A stretch of DNA of 64,000 nt from Paludibacteraceae bacterium (GTDB taxonomy: Bacteria > Bacteroidota > Bacteroidia > Bacteroidales > Paludibacteraceae): NCBI GenBank assembly GCA_017937025.1, contig JAGBEJ010000006.1:62001-126000 (forward strand), read 5' to 3'. Shown here in pieces: positions 43,588 through 53,432 of the stretch (within the stretch, counting starts at the first letter, position 1; each line of letters begins with the position of its first letter). The notes under the pieces were generated by a model that was not told the DNA's origin, did no database searches, and saw only the letters and a program-made list of their open reading frames with translations. The position numbers were made by a program, and so were the translations under genes.

Positions 43588-46497
43588 TTAATTATTGTAC
43601 CTAACTAAATGACCTAATGGTTTATTAATATTTGAATGAGTCTTGATGTAATCAAGATTACCGACCACGTATAAGGTACTTTTGGCTCTGGTAACAGCTA
43701 CATTTACGAGATTAGGCACAATGTTATCAATCCAGAAAATCTTTCTATCAGGAGAATTAGATGTTACAACAAGGCTAAAAATCATAATGTCTTTCTCATC
43801 ACCTTGATATTTGTAAACAGTATTGGCTTCTATCCGATCGGCATAGTTGGCTGGTATCATTGAATTTATCTTCTCTGCCTGATGCCTGAATGGTGTTACA
43901 ATACCAATTGTGACATCATCAGGATATGATTTAGCTGCTTGAACTGCTAATTCAACAGATTTCTTTGCTTCTGCCTCGTTTACGTTTATATTGTCATGTG
44001 CTTGCTTACCAACAACATTTACCAATATAATACCTTGGGGGTTCCCTTTCAAACGCCTAATGTCAGTATTCACTTCAAGACGTTGCCCCATAACACCTCC
44101 ATAGAACATGTCATTTGAGTAGTCGATGATAGAAGGATAACAGCGATAATGGTAACTCAGCATGTACGGAACAGATTGTCCTGAAGTGACGTTACTGATG
44201 TAGTTCTTACAGTAATCATATAAAGAGCATTCCGCATACCTCACGTACTGACAATTCACCAATCCTAACTTTTTCTTGATTTCCAGTTCCTCTTCCACCT
44301 TGACCGCGGAGATGTGGCGGAGTTGCATAGGGTCACCAATGACGACAAGTTGCTTGGTTCTTTTTATGAGTGGTAACGCAGAAGCTATGTCACACTGTGA
44401 CGCTTCATCAATGATTACCATGTCAAATAAATCAGAAATTAATGGAAAAGCATTCTTTGCTGAAAGACTGGTTACGGAGCAAAGGCGGAAAATGTCGAGA
44501 AATGCCATCGTGCAATTAGCAAATTTATTGTATTCTTCATGTTCCCAAGGAATTTGATCTGGTAGATACACTTTATAATTGTTTATGTCTTTGATAGCAC
44601 TTTCCTTCTTTTTATTGTGGTGAATAAATGTGGACATCATTATTAGGCTGTTGTCTTGAATCCATTTTTTACCATTCTCGATTTTTGATTTTATTGATGG
44701 CAGAGAATTATTCAAATTATTGAGTTCTATTGTCTTTTGTTGTATCTCGTTGACAATCTTATTAAGATTATTTTCAGCAGTGGTCTTTTCTTGTGTATAT
44801 CTTGTTTGCTCATCAGCGAGAGATTGTTTGAATATTATACCCTTATTGATTAAGTCTTGCCATTTCTTAAATTGAATAAATAAAATATGATGCGATTTGA
44901 AATCGGATATCTCGGCACAAAGTTCATATTCAGGTTTTGAATAATATGTTTTTAATGCAAGAGGGAAGCGTTCCACTTCGTTAAGTAACAAAGCAGCGCT
45001 TTTCTTTACAGAGAACGTTCTGTGCCAGAAACCAAATAATCCCTCAAACTTAGCTTTAAGGTTGTTATAAAGTGTCTTGACTGCCGTTAAATATCCGTTT
45101 AATTCCCCAATGGAATATTTTTTTAGATGTATAAACTCCGAATTGATGTTTTCTATGGCTTCTACTCTGTTGTTATGTTTTTGTTCAGCTTGTTTAATGG
45201 CTTCTTGTGCTGTTGATTTTCTCGAAGCTGCATCTTGTAATTCATTCTGTAACTGCCTTATTCTTGCCAATTCTTGTTTGCCTTGTTTTATATCCTGTAC
45301 AGAATGATTGTATTGTTTATTAAAACTGAGAAAATCCTTAGTATTGTCCTGAAGATTTTCTATCTCAGCCAATGTGCATTCTATAGAATGTAATGTGTTG
45401 GTCGTTAAAAGTTGTTTTGAGCCGAATCGAAGGAAATAGCCTGTGTTGTCTATTTTATCAAACCTATCCTTGACATTATCAATGGCTTTGTTGTTTTTAC
45501 TAGCAACTAGAACTTTCTTCCCTAGAATCAGAGCATTCGCCAATAAGTTCTCTATGACTTGTGTCTTGCCAGTGCCCGGTGCTCCAGTAATTACAGATAT
45601 TCTTGAACCCATTGCTTCGGCAATAGCTTTCTTCTGAGAGTCATCCAGTTTGGTAACACATAGTAAATTGTCTACATCGATGGTTTCAATGGCATTCTCA
45701 ATAGGTTCATTCAACAAGAATGACTCCAGCAAACTATGCTTTCGCTGTCTTGTAGATGGATTTGCCACACTTGGAATGACATAAGGTGACATCATCTGTA
45801 AATGCTTGCTGTTTAACTCTGAATAGATTTGGCTCAGTTCAATGCTTTTGCTGCTAAGTGCAAGAAAAAGATTATCCGTCATAGTGACATCCTCGGAAAG
45901 TTCTGTTCTCAGCGTTTCCATGATTCCTTGCCATGTCGGATTAGCCTTAATTCCTTCATTGATACTATCAATCTTTTCAGGAAGGAGTTCAAGACGTGAG
46001 GCCTCCTTCAGGTTTACCTCAAAATCGGCTATTCGAACAGGAAGTAATTCTTCTTCAATATGTATGGTCTTGATGTCATTGAAATCAATCACCATATTCA
46101 GAAGCCTATAGGTCTCATCACCGACTTTTATCTTCAAGCCAATGTACAAATCTGATGGGAACTTAGTTTCTCTCGGATTTCTGTTTCTTTCAAATAGCTG
46201 ATAAAAAGAATCATTACAAGGAAAATCTATGAGCATTATACATTCGTCCTGATAGTTAATAGGATAGACATAATACTCCTTGATATCTGGCTCTTTCATT
46301 CTTTCCAATTCTATAGCTAGTTTGTAGAATGTAAGAACCTTTTGAGATGGACTCATATTCTGTGTATCAATATTCCTAAATAAGTTCCTTAATATTCTCT
46401 CGTCCATAAAAATGCAGTTAATATCCTTTGATATAATTGGTTGTGTTTTGGGATAGCAAACACTTCCAATATGTAGTGTCTCGTCCATTTCGTGCAT
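43588..46497 (-). CDS. Large SF1 helicase/ATPase with coiled-coil insert
   Basis: A 969-residue protein starting at ATG 46497 (an in-frame TTG lies ten codons earlier). The N-terminal 290 residues match no family I recognise. Walker A GAPGTGKT is at about residues 305-312, followed by ASKNNKAIDNV (motif Ia), a long coiled coil (about 380-640), Walker B VIIDEASQCD, GDPMQLRHIS, SYHYRCYPSI and a C-terminal RecA-like domain (VGIVTPFRHQ, VNVAVTRAKSTLYVVGN). The order matches Upf1/Dna2-like SF1 helicases used in several defence systems. No nuclease domain is fused. Codon usage is much more AT-rich than its neighbours, a sign of transfer. Confidence 0.85.
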   Translation of the reverse strand: MHEMDETLHIGSVCYPKTQPIISKDINCIFMDERILRNLFRNIDTQNMSPSQKVLTFYKLAIELERMKEPDIKEYYVYPINYQDECIMLIDFPCNDSFYQLFERNRNPRETKFPSDLYIGLKIKVGDETYRLLNMVIDFNDIKTIHIEEELLPVRIADFEVNLKEASRLELLPEKIDSINEGIKANPTWQGIMETLRTELSEDVTMTDNLFLALSSKSIELSQIYSELNSKHLQMMSPYVIPSVANPSTRQRKHSLLESFLLNEPIENAIETIDVDNLLCVTKLDDSQKKAIAEAMGSRISVITGAPGTGKTQVIENLLANALILGKKVLVASKNNKAIDNVKDRFDKIDNTGYFLRFGSKQLLTTNTLHSIECTLAEIENLQDNTKDFLSFNKQYNHSVQDIKQGKQELARIRQLQNELQDAASRKSTAQEAIKQAEQKHNNRVEAIENINSEFIHLKKYSIGELNGYLTAVKTLYNNLKAKFEGLFGFWHRTFSVKKSAALLLNEVERFPLALKTYYSKPEYELCAEISDFKSHHILFIQFKKWQDLINKGIIFKQSLADEQTRYTQEKTTAENNLNKIVNEIQQKTIELNNLNNSLPSIKSKIENGKKWIQDNSLIMMSTFIHHNKKKESAIKDINNYKVYLPDQIPWEHEEYNKFANCTMAFLDIFRLCSVTSLSAKNAFPLISDLFDMVIIDEASQCDIASALPLIKRTKQLVVIGDPMQLRHISAVKVEEELEIKKKLGLVNCQYVRYAECSLYDYCKNYISNVTSGQSVPYMLSYHYRCYPSIIDYSNDMFYGGVMGQRLEVNTDIRRLKGNPQGIILVNVVGKQAHDNINVNEAEAKKSVELAVQAAKSYPDDVTIGIVTPFRHQAEKINSMIPANYADRIEANTVYKYQGDEKDIMIFSLVVTSNSPDRKIFWIDNIVPNLVNVAVTRAKSTLYVVGNLDYIKTHSNINKPLGHLVRYNN

Positions 46498-46734
46498 TGC
46501 TGCCTTATGAAATGGAATACATTTCAAATGTATTTAAATAGTATCGCTTAGTCAATACCGAGACTTGATTTTTTTCTGGATTTTGAAAAAATGATGGGTT
46601 TTAATTCATCAGTTCTGCTTGGCGTAGCGCATGTTTTGGTATGTGCATCCCACCCAAAATCCCAATTTTTTGTGATTGTTGGCGTGGCTTCTTTCGGCAA
46701 ACTTTGCGTCATAATTTTTTAAATCGTTTCAATT

Positions 46735-47124
46735 ATGACAAGAAGTGTGAAGATTACTGCGCTTTGGCTGCTGACTATCTGCGGATTCTCATGCCATTCT
46801 ATTTGTGATGTGCTGCCTATGTTCTGGGGCTGCGACATGGCTGTGGTTGCCACCGACGGCAATGTGGACCAGGGCATGATTGTTTTTATGATGGTGCTGT
46901 CGTTCCTCGTTCCGGCTTGCGGCGTGTACTGCATGTTGTGGAAATCGAGGGCATTGAAGCTCGTGAATGTTGTTCTGGCTTTTATAATAGCTTTGTTTAA
47001 CATAGCCCATGCCGCTATGGAACTGCCTGCCGAGACAGCTGGCCAGTATGTCATCCTGCCGGCGATGATAGTCATCGGTCTGGTGTTAGCATGGCACAGC
47101 ATAAGGTATGTGCGTGAGAGCTAA
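46735..47124 (+). CDS. Small membrane protein, hypothetical
   Basis: A 129-residue protein with four predicted membrane helices (about residues 5-28, 45-65, 75-92, 103-122) and few charges. It is not recognised. It precedes the ZIP transporter gene by 15 bases and is likely co-transcribed, so a role near metal transport is conceivable but unproven. Confidence 0.72.
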   Translation: MTRSVKITALWLLTICGFSCHSICDVLPMFWGCDMAVVATDGNVDQGMIVFMMVLSFLVPACGVYCMLWKSRALKLVNVVLAFIIALFNIAHAAMELPAETAGQYVILPAMIVIGLVLAWHSIRYVRES

Positions 47125-47139
47125 CGCAGTCTTGTAGCC

Positions 47140-47919
47140 ATGTCTGCGCTGATTATAGGTTTGCTGGTGCCGCTGCTTGGCACGATGCTCGGCTCGGCTT
47201 TCGTCTTTCTGATGAATGGCGGCATGTCCGTCCGGCTGCAGAAGTCGCTGCTGGGATTTGCGTCCGGGGTGATGGTGGCTGCGTCGGTGTGGTCGCTGTT
47301 GATTCCTGCCATGGAAATGGAGGCAGACAAAGGCGCTTGGTCGGTTATGTCGGCATCGGTGGGCTTTCTTGCGGGAATTGCGTTCCTGCTGGCTATAGAC
47401 ACACTTACGCCGCATTTGCACATCGGCGCCGACAAGCCGGAAGGTCTGCGTTCTCATCTGTCGAGGACGGCGATGCTGGCGCTTGCAGTCACCATACACA
47501 ATCTGCCGGAGGGTATGGCTGTGGGAGTCGTGTTTGCCGGCGCTGCGAATGGCGTGGACGGCATTTCGGCAGCCAGCGCGTTGGCGGTCTCTTTGGGTAT
47601 AGCCATACAGAATATCCCCGAAGGCGCGATTATCTCCATGCCGATGCGTGCGGCAGGCAACAGCCGTTGGCGCTCGTTTCTGATAGGTTCGCTGAGCGGG
47701 GCGGTGGAGCCGGTAGGTGCTGCGGTGGTTATTCTGTTGTCGGCGGTGCTTGTTCCCTTGCTGCCTTATATGCTTGCTTTTGCGGCTGGCGCCATGTTTT
47801 ATGTCGTCGTGGAGGAGCTTATTCCGGAAGCGTCAGGCGGTCAGCATAGCAATCTCAGCACAATCGGCTTTGCCTTGGGCTTCGTCCTTATGATGGTGCT
47901 TGACGTGGTTATGGGGTGA
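47140..47919 (+). CDS. ZIP family metal transporter
   Basis: A 259-residue inner-membrane zinc/iron-type importer with eight predicted helices. The metal-binding motifs of helices IV and V are present: HNLPEGMAVGV and QNIPEGAIISMP. The loop between helices III and IV has a histidine-containing PHLHIGADK segment. The substrate metal cannot be told from sequence. Confidence 0.9.
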   Translation: MSALIIGLLVPLLGTMLGSAFVFLMNGGMSVRLQKSLLGFASGVMVAASVWSLLIPAMEMEADKGAWSVMSASVGFLAGIAFLLAIDTLTPHLHIGADKPEGLRSHLSRTAMLALAVTIHNLPEGMAVGVVFAGAANGVDGISAASALAVSLGIAIQNIPEGAIISMPMRAAGNSRWRSFLIGSLSGAVEPVGAAVVILLSAVLVPLLPYMLAFAAGAMFYVVVEELIPEASGGQHSNLSTIGFALGFVLMMVLDVVMG

Positions 47920-48056
47920 TTTTTATAGAATAATAGTAATAGAGAGGGATGCGTGAGCGTCTCCTTCTATTGTTTATGCGCGGCAGTATGTTTGAAAACA
48001 TGTTGCCGTACTCTGAAATAGACTTAATTAATCAGATTAATGTGGCGAACAAACAT

Positions 48057-48064
48057 TAACTTTG
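48057..48064 (+). promoter_or_regulatory. Putative -7 box of the EEP-family gene
   Basis: TAACTTTG, a full -7 match, lies 45 bases before the ATG at 48109 and inside the longer alternative reading frame (48040), which argues for the later start. Confidence 0.45.
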
Positions 48065-48108
48065 TCTGGATAGGTGATTTCCTTATACGATTAAATACGT
48101 TATTGCTT

Positions 48109-49236
48109 ATGAAAAAGACTGTTTTATCAATGTTTTGCGCCGCTGTGATGTGCGCTGCGGTTAATGCGCAGGAAGAGTTCACCATAGCTACATTGAATGT
48201 GGACGGACTGCCGGCTAATCTCATAGTGGACATAAACCCAGACGGACCGGGCGAGACGTGGACTCCGAAGATAGGTGAGTATTTCGCTGGCAAGGCTTAT
48301 GACATAATTGCAGTGCAGGAGAATTTCAACTTCCATGAGGAACTTTGTTCCGGGTTTGGCGATGGCTATAGTCATGACAGTTGGCCGGGAGCGATGACAG
48401 TCGATAAGTTCGGCACGGTGGATGAACTCAGAATGCCGGTTGACGGTCTTAACTGCTTTTGGAGCAATGATATAACAGGCGGACGCACCGACAGCGTGAA
48501 GTGGGAGCGCAGCTGCGGATTTCTGGACCATGCCGCCGACTCGCTGGCTACCAAAGGTTTCCGCCGTTACGAACTGACACTGAAGGGCGGTGCGCAAATC
48601 GTGGTCTATAACCTGCACGCCGACGCCACCGACGACCCCGAGGAACTGACTGGCAAGGACATGGGCGACCGCAACGCGCGCTACTTCGAGATGGTGCAGC
48701 TGCGCCAGCATATACTTGACAACCTCGACACACGCCCGGTCATTGTGCTTGGCGACTTTAACTGCTACTACAACCGCGACACGCTCAAGGCGCAGCTCAT
48801 CGACTATATAAGCAACACGGGGCGCGCCACAGCGGGCGATGCCATGATTACGCTGCACAAGGGCGGCGTCTATCCCGAGGTTAGAGACACTGTAGGACTG
48901 CCTATAAGAGATGGCATCTACGTCTGGAGCGAGGACGAGGAACTGGACAAGATAATCTACATAAACCCTGTCGGCGGCGCGGAACTGACACCGCTGGAAT
49001 TCACAGTTGACAAGACCGGCTATGTGCGTGATGACGGCACGACTCCTCTCGGCGACCATTGGCCAGCCGTGGCTAAGTTCAAAATCACCGCCGCTGCTTC
49101 GACAGGCGTGAATACGGCAGGCAGGTCCGTCGTTTCCGGCGAAGGTCTGTGGTACACAATCGATGGCCGCACATTGAGCCGCCGTCCTTCCAAAGGCGTG
49201 TTCATCCACCAAGGCAAGGCATTCATAAACAGATAG
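48109..49236 (+). CDS. Exported endonuclease/exonuclease/phosphatase-family enzyme, T9SS-type
   Basis: A 375-residue protein starting at MKKTVLSMFC with a signal peptide (cleavage about residue 21). The EEP fold is seen as TLNVDGL, IIAVQEN, NLHADATDD, VLGDFNCYY and DHWPA (catalytic Asn, Glu, His, Asp-Asn and Asp-His). Such enzymes cut DNA or phosphodiester/phospholipid bonds; which one is unclear, and extracellular location suggests a phosphatase or nuclease for nutrient release. The last 45 residues (YTIDGRTLSRRPSKGVFIHQGKAFINR in sense) are a short T9SS-type sorting domain. Confidence 0.83.
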   Translation: MKKTVLSMFCAAVMCAAVNAQEEFTIATLNVDGLPANLIVDINPDGPGETWTPKIGEYFAGKAYDIIAVQENFNFHEELCSGFGDGYSHDSWPGAMTVDKFGTVDELRMPVDGLNCFWSNDITGGRTDSVKWERSCGFLDHAADSLATKGFRRYELTLKGGAQIVVYNLHADATDDPEELTGKDMGDRNARYFEMVQLRQHILDNLDTRPVIVLGDFNCYYNRDTLKAQLIDYISNTGRATAGDAMITLHKGGVYPEVRDTVGLPIRDGIYVWSEDEELDKIIYINPVGGAELTPLEFTVDKTGYVRDDGTTPLGDHWPAVAKFKITAAASTGVNTAGRSVVSGEGLWYTIDGRTLSRRPSKGVFIHQGKAFINR

Positions 49237-49249
49237 CAAAAAGGGGGAA

Positions 49250-49456
49250 ATGAAAATAGAGGAGGCGATAATTTATGCCATCATGTCGTCTGGTCATGGC
49301 AAAACGACCGACCAGATAGCCGATGCTATAAACCGCAATGGCTGGCACATGCGCAAGGACGGCAAGCCTGTCACCAGCGCGCAGGTCTATGCCGTAATAT
49401 GCCGTTATCCGTCGATATTCGTGAAAGAGGGCGGACGGATTTGCGTGATGCTGTAG
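49250..49456 (+). CDS. Small winged-helix-like protein (HARE/RsmB-type HTH)
   Basis: A 68-residue protein: EEAIIYAIMSSGHGKTTDQIADAINRNG followed by a basic TSAQVYAVICRYPSIFVKEGGRICV, which resembles the HB1/ASXL/HARE or DUF-type winged helix used to recognise DNA. It lies 13 bases after the EEP gene. A regulatory role is plausible; no target is known. Confidence 0.6.
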   Translation: MKIEEAIIYAIMSSGHGKTTDQIADAINRNGWHMRKDGKPVTSAQVYAVICRYPSIFVKEGGRICVML

Positions 49457-49512
49457 ATTGTTAATAGCCAATGCGTTATCCTCAAATTGAAATTTAAATA
49501 TTTGACATTATA

Positions 49513-51420
49513 ATGAAAACAAAACCGACTATTATCGACTTTGTCGAGCATTACACAGAGAAGTTCAGCGAGCACGTGTTCCTGCGTGAGAAAATCAATG
49601 ACGTATGGACCGAGACCACATTCCGCGAGACACGCGAGATGGCGCACCGCTTGGGCGCTGGTTTCATGGCGCTGGGCCTGGAGAGAGGCGAACGTGTGGC
49701 GTTCTTGTCGCAAGGCCGTAATCTGTGGGTGACGGGCGAGCTCGGAATCCTGTATGCCGGTGGCGTGAATGTGCCGCTGAGCATCAAGCTGGAGGACTCT
49801 GGCGACTTGCTGTTCCGCATAAACCACTCGGACGCGAAGTATGTGGTGGTGAGCGAGCAGCAGCTGCCGAAGATTCGCAAGATACTGGGCGATTGTCCGC
49901 ATGTCGAGAAGGTCATAGTGCTCGACGCGCTCGAGAAATACGAGGAAAAGGAAATGGGCGTTGATGAGCTGTTGTCGTTGGGCGACGCGCTGCTGGACAA
50001 GGATGCGGCGGCGTTCGAGGCGCGATACAAAAGCGTGCAGCCTGACGATTACGCCAACATATCATACACGAGCGGTACGACAGCCGACCCCAAGGGCATA
50101 CTCCTGACGCACCGCAACTACACAGCCAACGTGGAGCAGGCTCATTCGGTCATAGGCATCGACATCGACGACGTGATGCTCATAATCCTGCCTCTCGACC
50201 ACTGTTTCGCCCATGTGGCTGGCTTCTACACGATGATGTCGTACGGCGGAAGTATAGCCACCGTTCCGATAGGCAAGACGCCAATGGCGACGCTCAAGAA
50301 CATACCGATTGCCATTCGTGAGGTGCGTCCGCACGTGATGCTGTCGGTGCCTGCGTTGGCTCGTAATTTCAAGAAGAACATCGAGGCTGGCGTCCATGCC
50401 AAAGGCTCCAAGGTGGAAGCCCTCTACAATTGGGCGCTCAATAACGCCATAGCGTACAATAAGGAGTATTGGAACCGTGGCGGACTCAAGGACTGCTGGC
50501 GTTATCCTTTAGTCAAGCTGTTCGACCGTCTCATCTTCAAGTCGGTGCGCGAGGGATTAGGCGGACGCATGAAATTCTTCGTCGGCGGCGGAGCGCTGCT
50601 GGACATTGCGCTGCAGCGTTATTACTGCGCAATCGGCATTCCTATGTTTCAGGGCTATGGACTGAGCGAGGCGACGCCGATTATCTGCGCTAACGCTCCT
50701 GGCGCGGCGATATTCGGGTCGAGTGGACGGATAGTCACTCCGCTGGATGTGAAGATATGTGACAACGAAGGCAATGTCGTGCCTGATGGTGAGCGCGGCG
50801 AGATTGTCATCAAGGGCGAGAACGTGATGGCTGGTTATTGGAAGAACCCAGAGAGCACGGCGAAGACCATCGTTGACGGCTGGCTTTATACTGGAGACAT
50901 GGGCTATGTGACAGCCAAGCATCCTGGATTCCTGTGGGTCGTGGGGCGTTTCAAGTCGTTGCTCATATCGGCCGACGGCGAGAAGTACAGTCCGGAAGGC
51001 TTCGAGGATTCGCTCACCGACGGCAGCGTCTATGTGGAGCAGTGCATATTGCATAATAATCAGGACCCTTATACGATAGCTCTGATAGTGCCTAACAAGG
51101 AGGCGCTGCAGGGCTGGGCGAAGGCGCATGGCAAAGACCCTGAGACAGTGGAAGGCAAGCGCGCTATGCTGGACAAGATTCAGGATGAGGTGAACTCTTA
51201 TAAGAATGGCGGCAGCCGTGGAGGCATATTCCCAGAGCAATGGCTGCCACGCGCGTTGGCTGTCCTGGACGAGCAGTGGACGGAGCAGAACCACCTCGTG
51301 AACTCGACGATGAAGGTTGTGAGAGGCAAGGTGGAGAAGCATTTCGCCGACCGCATAGAGTACGCATATACACTGGAAGGAAAAGACTTGTATAACGAAA
51401 AGAATCTTGCGGCGTTTTAG
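49513..51420 (+). CDS. Long-chain acyl-CoA/acyl-AMP ligase
   Basis: A 635-residue ANL-superfamily enzyme that activates a carboxylate with ATP. Motif A3-like ISYTSGTTADPKGILLTH, A5 FQGYGLSEATP, A7/A8 WLYTGDMG and GRFKSLLISADGEKYSPEG with the A10 lysine region near the end are present. The size and GLxE-type motifs match the FadD/FAA1-like long-chain fatty acyl-CoA ligases of Bacteroidales, used for exogenous fatty acids. No partner gene is adjacent. Confidence 0.9.
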   Translation: MKTKPTIIDFVEHYTEKFSEHVFLREKINDVWTETTFRETREMAHRLGAGFMALGLERGERVAFLSQGRNLWVTGELGILYAGGVNVPLSIKLEDSGDLLFRINHSDAKYVVVSEQQLPKIRKILGDCPHVEKVIVLDALEKYEEKEMGVDELLSLGDALLDKDAAAFEARYKSVQPDDYANISYTSGTTADPKGILLTHRNYTANVEQAHSVIGIDIDDVMLIILPLDHCFAHVAGFYTMMSYGGSIATVPIGKTPMATLKNIPIAIREVRPHVMLSVPALARNFKKNIEAGVHAKGSKVEALYNWALNNAIAYNKEYWNRGGLKDCWRYPLVKLFDRLIFKSVREGLGGRMKFFVGGGALLDIALQRYYCAIGIPMFQGYGLSEATPIICANAPGAAIFGSSGRIVTPLDVKICDNEGNVVPDGERGEIVIKGENVMAGYWKNPESTAKTIVDGWLYTGDMGYVTAKHPGFLWVVGRFKSLLISADGEKYSPEGFEDSLTDGSVYVEQCILHNNQDPYTIALIVPNKEALQGWAKAHGKDPETVEGKRAMLDKIQDEVNSYKNGGSRGGIFPEQWLPRALAVLDEQWTEQNHLVNSTMKVVRGKVEKHFADRIEYAYTLEGKDLYNEKNLAAF

Positions 51421-51438
51421 TTGAATGTAAATAGGAAT

Positions 51439-52119
51439 ATGTCACAGTACGAAATACATAGCTGCGAGCAGATGATGGAGCTCATACAGCAAGTCGGTTT
51501 CCTGCCGCTGCTGGTGAGCGGCATTCCGGGCTATTCCGCCGAGGACATGGCTGACGAGTACTGCCGCTATACGGTGTTGCCCGAAGGCGGATGGGAATGG
51601 CCGTTGTGGAAATGGAAAGGCACGATTATCAGCGAGAGCGAGTGTGTCTATGGCAAATTCTTCAACGGCAAGGCAGGCTTCATAAGCCGCAGGTGGTGGG
51701 CGTATTTCTGCAACTACCGCCGCAGCGTTTATCCGTTGCCACAGGAGAACAGCATCGAGGACGGCATTTATCAGACTATTCGTGAGCAGGTGAGCGTGAT
51801 TAACCGCGACTTGCGTGCGTGGTGCGGATTTGCCGGCGCAAAGATGCGCAGCCGTTTTGACGGCTATGTGGCGCGTCTTCAGATGGCTACGCGTGTCGTG
51901 ACTGAGGATTTCGTTTATCCGCATGACAAGCACGGCAAGGAGTACGGCTGGGGATGGTCGCTGCTGACCACGCCGGAGCAACTGTACGGCAAGGAGGCCT
52001 GTGTCGCCGACTGCTCTCCGGAGGAGTCGCTTGCGCGCATGACCGAGCATTTGCACGCCGTCCTTCCGCAAGCTACTGACAAGCAGATAACTAAGTTGTT
52101 GTGCGGCGGAAAAAAGTAA
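51439..52119 (+). CDS. AlkZ-related winged-helix protein
   Basis: A 226-residue protein. The arrangement (MMELIQQVGFLPLLVSGIPGYSAEDM, WEWPLWKWKG, YGKFFNGKAGFISRRWWAYFCNYRR in sense) matches the Bacteroidales family annotated as AlkZ-related, distant from the DNA glycosylase AlkZ/YcaQ. Whether it acts on DNA crosslinks is unknown. The ATG at 51439 is preferred over the TTG abutting the upstream stop. Just after it come the two radical-SAM repair genes, which supports a DNA repair link. Confidence 0.7.
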   Translation: MSQYEIHSCEQMMELIQQVGFLPLLVSGIPGYSAEDMADEYCRYTVLPEGGWEWPLWKWKGTIISESECVYGKFFNGKAGFISRRWWAYFCNYRRSVYPLPQENSIEDGIYQTIREQVSVINRDLRAWCGFAGAKMRSRFDGYVARLQMATRVVTEDFVYPHDKHGKEYGWGWSLLTTPEQLYGKEACVADCSPEESLARMTEHLHAVLPQATDKQITKLLCGGKK

Positions 52120-52142
52120 TTTGAAGTGAAAAAGTCAAAGCG

Positions 52143-53432
52143 ATGCTGACGGAAAAGACATTGGAGAAATTGCGGATACTCACGGAGTCGGCGAAGTACG
52201 ATGTGTCGTGCTCGTCGAGCGGTACAGTGCGCAAAGGTCAGCAGGGCATGGTGGGCAACACTGTGGGCGGCGTGGGCATCTGCCACTCGTTTGCCGACGA
52301 CGGCCGCTGCATCTCGCTGCTTAAGATTATGCTGACCAACTACTGCATGTACGACTGCGCCTACTGCATCAACCGCCGCTCCAACGACATACGCCGCGCC
52401 ACGCTTTCTGTCTCCGAATTGGAGGAGATAACGATGGAGTTCTACCGCCGTAACTATATCGAGGGACTTTTCCTTTCGAGCGGAGTGGTGCGCAACCCCG
52501 ACTACACGATGGAGCGCCTGACTGCCATAGTCCGCGACCTGCGCACAAAGCACCGCTTCAACGGCTACATCCACCTGAAGAGCATTCCTGGCGCGTCGCA
52601 GGAACTGTTGAGCGAGGCTGGACGCTATGCCGACCGTATGAGCGTGAACATAGAGATACCAAAGGAGGAATCCTTGAAAAAACTTGCGCCAGAGAAAGAC
52701 CACAAGAGCGTGTTCCTGCCGATGAAGTTCATCCAGCAGGGCGTGTTGGAGAACAAGGAGGACCGCAAGAAATACCGTTACGCGCCGCGTTTCGTGCCGG
52801 CTGGGCAATCGACGCAGATGATTGTGGGAGCCACGAGCGAGAGCGACCGTGACATACTGTCTATGTCGTCAATGCTTTATGCGCAACCGTCGTTGCGGCG
52901 TGTCTATTACTCTGGTTATGTGAGTGTTAATACTTATGACTCGCGCCTGCCTGTGTTGAAACAGCCGCCTTTGGTGCGCGAGAACCGCCTATATCAAGCC
53001 GATTGGCTGTTGCGTTTCTACCATTTTAAAGTTGACGAGATTGTGGACGACCAGCACGCCAACCTTGACCTCGAGATAGACCCGAAACTCGCATGGGCGC
53101 TGCGCCATCCGGAGGCGTTCCCTGTTGACATAAACACGGCTGATTATGAGCAGTTGCTGCGTGTGCCAGGACTCGGCACCAAGTCCGCATGGCTCATTGT
53201 CAATTCGCGTCGGTTCAACCGCTTGACGTCGTACGACTTGAAGAAGATGGGCGTGGTGATGAAGAAGGCGAAATACTTCATCACTTGCAAGGAACTGACC
53301 ACGGCATTCGCGCAGCCTATTGTCGGCATCAATGAACTGAGCCCGGAGCGGTTGCGTCCGCTGCTTGTGTCTAAGACAGAGCAGAAGCGCGCGGCGGAGG
53401 AGCAGCAACTCAAAATCGATTTGACGGAATGA
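52143..53432 (+). CDS. Putative DNA modification/repair radical SAM protein
   Basis: A 429-residue radical-SAM enzyme related to spore photoproduct lyase. The cluster motif is CMYDCAYC (CxxxCxxC, about residues 75-82), and a helix-hairpin-helix DNA-binding segment is seen as INTADYEQLLRVPGLGTKSAWLIVNSRR (in sense) near residue 340. The SAM/HhH combination marks the family that always pairs with a DUF4130 partner. It overlaps that partner gene by four bases (ATGA), so both are translated together. Confidence 0.88.
   Translation: MLTEKTLEKLRILTESAKYDVSCSSSGTVRKGQQGMVGNTVGGVGICHSFADDGRCISLLKIMLTNYCMYDCAYCINRRSNDIRRATLSVSELEEITMEFYRRNYIEGLFLSSGVVRNPDYTMERLTAIVRDLRTKHRFNGYIHLKSIPGASQELLSEAGRYADRMSVNIEIPKEESLKKLAPEKDHKSVFLPMKFIQQGVLENKEDRKKYRYAPRFVPAGQSTQMIVGATSESDRDILSMSSMLYAQPSLRRVYYSGYVSVNTYDSRLPVLKQPPLVRENRLYQADWLLRFYHFKVDEIVDDQHANLDLEIDPKLAWALRHPEAFPVDINTADYEQLLRVPGLGTKSAWLIVNSRRFNRLTSYDLKKMGVVMKKAKYFITCKELTTAFAQPIVGINELSPERLRPLLVSKTEQKRAAEEQQLKIDLTE

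Noticed and set aside
48127-49239. A 370-codon minus-strand frame across the EEP gene
   Set aside because: It is a mirror of a real gene in GC-rich codons, with no motif; the plus-strand EEP motifs are complete.
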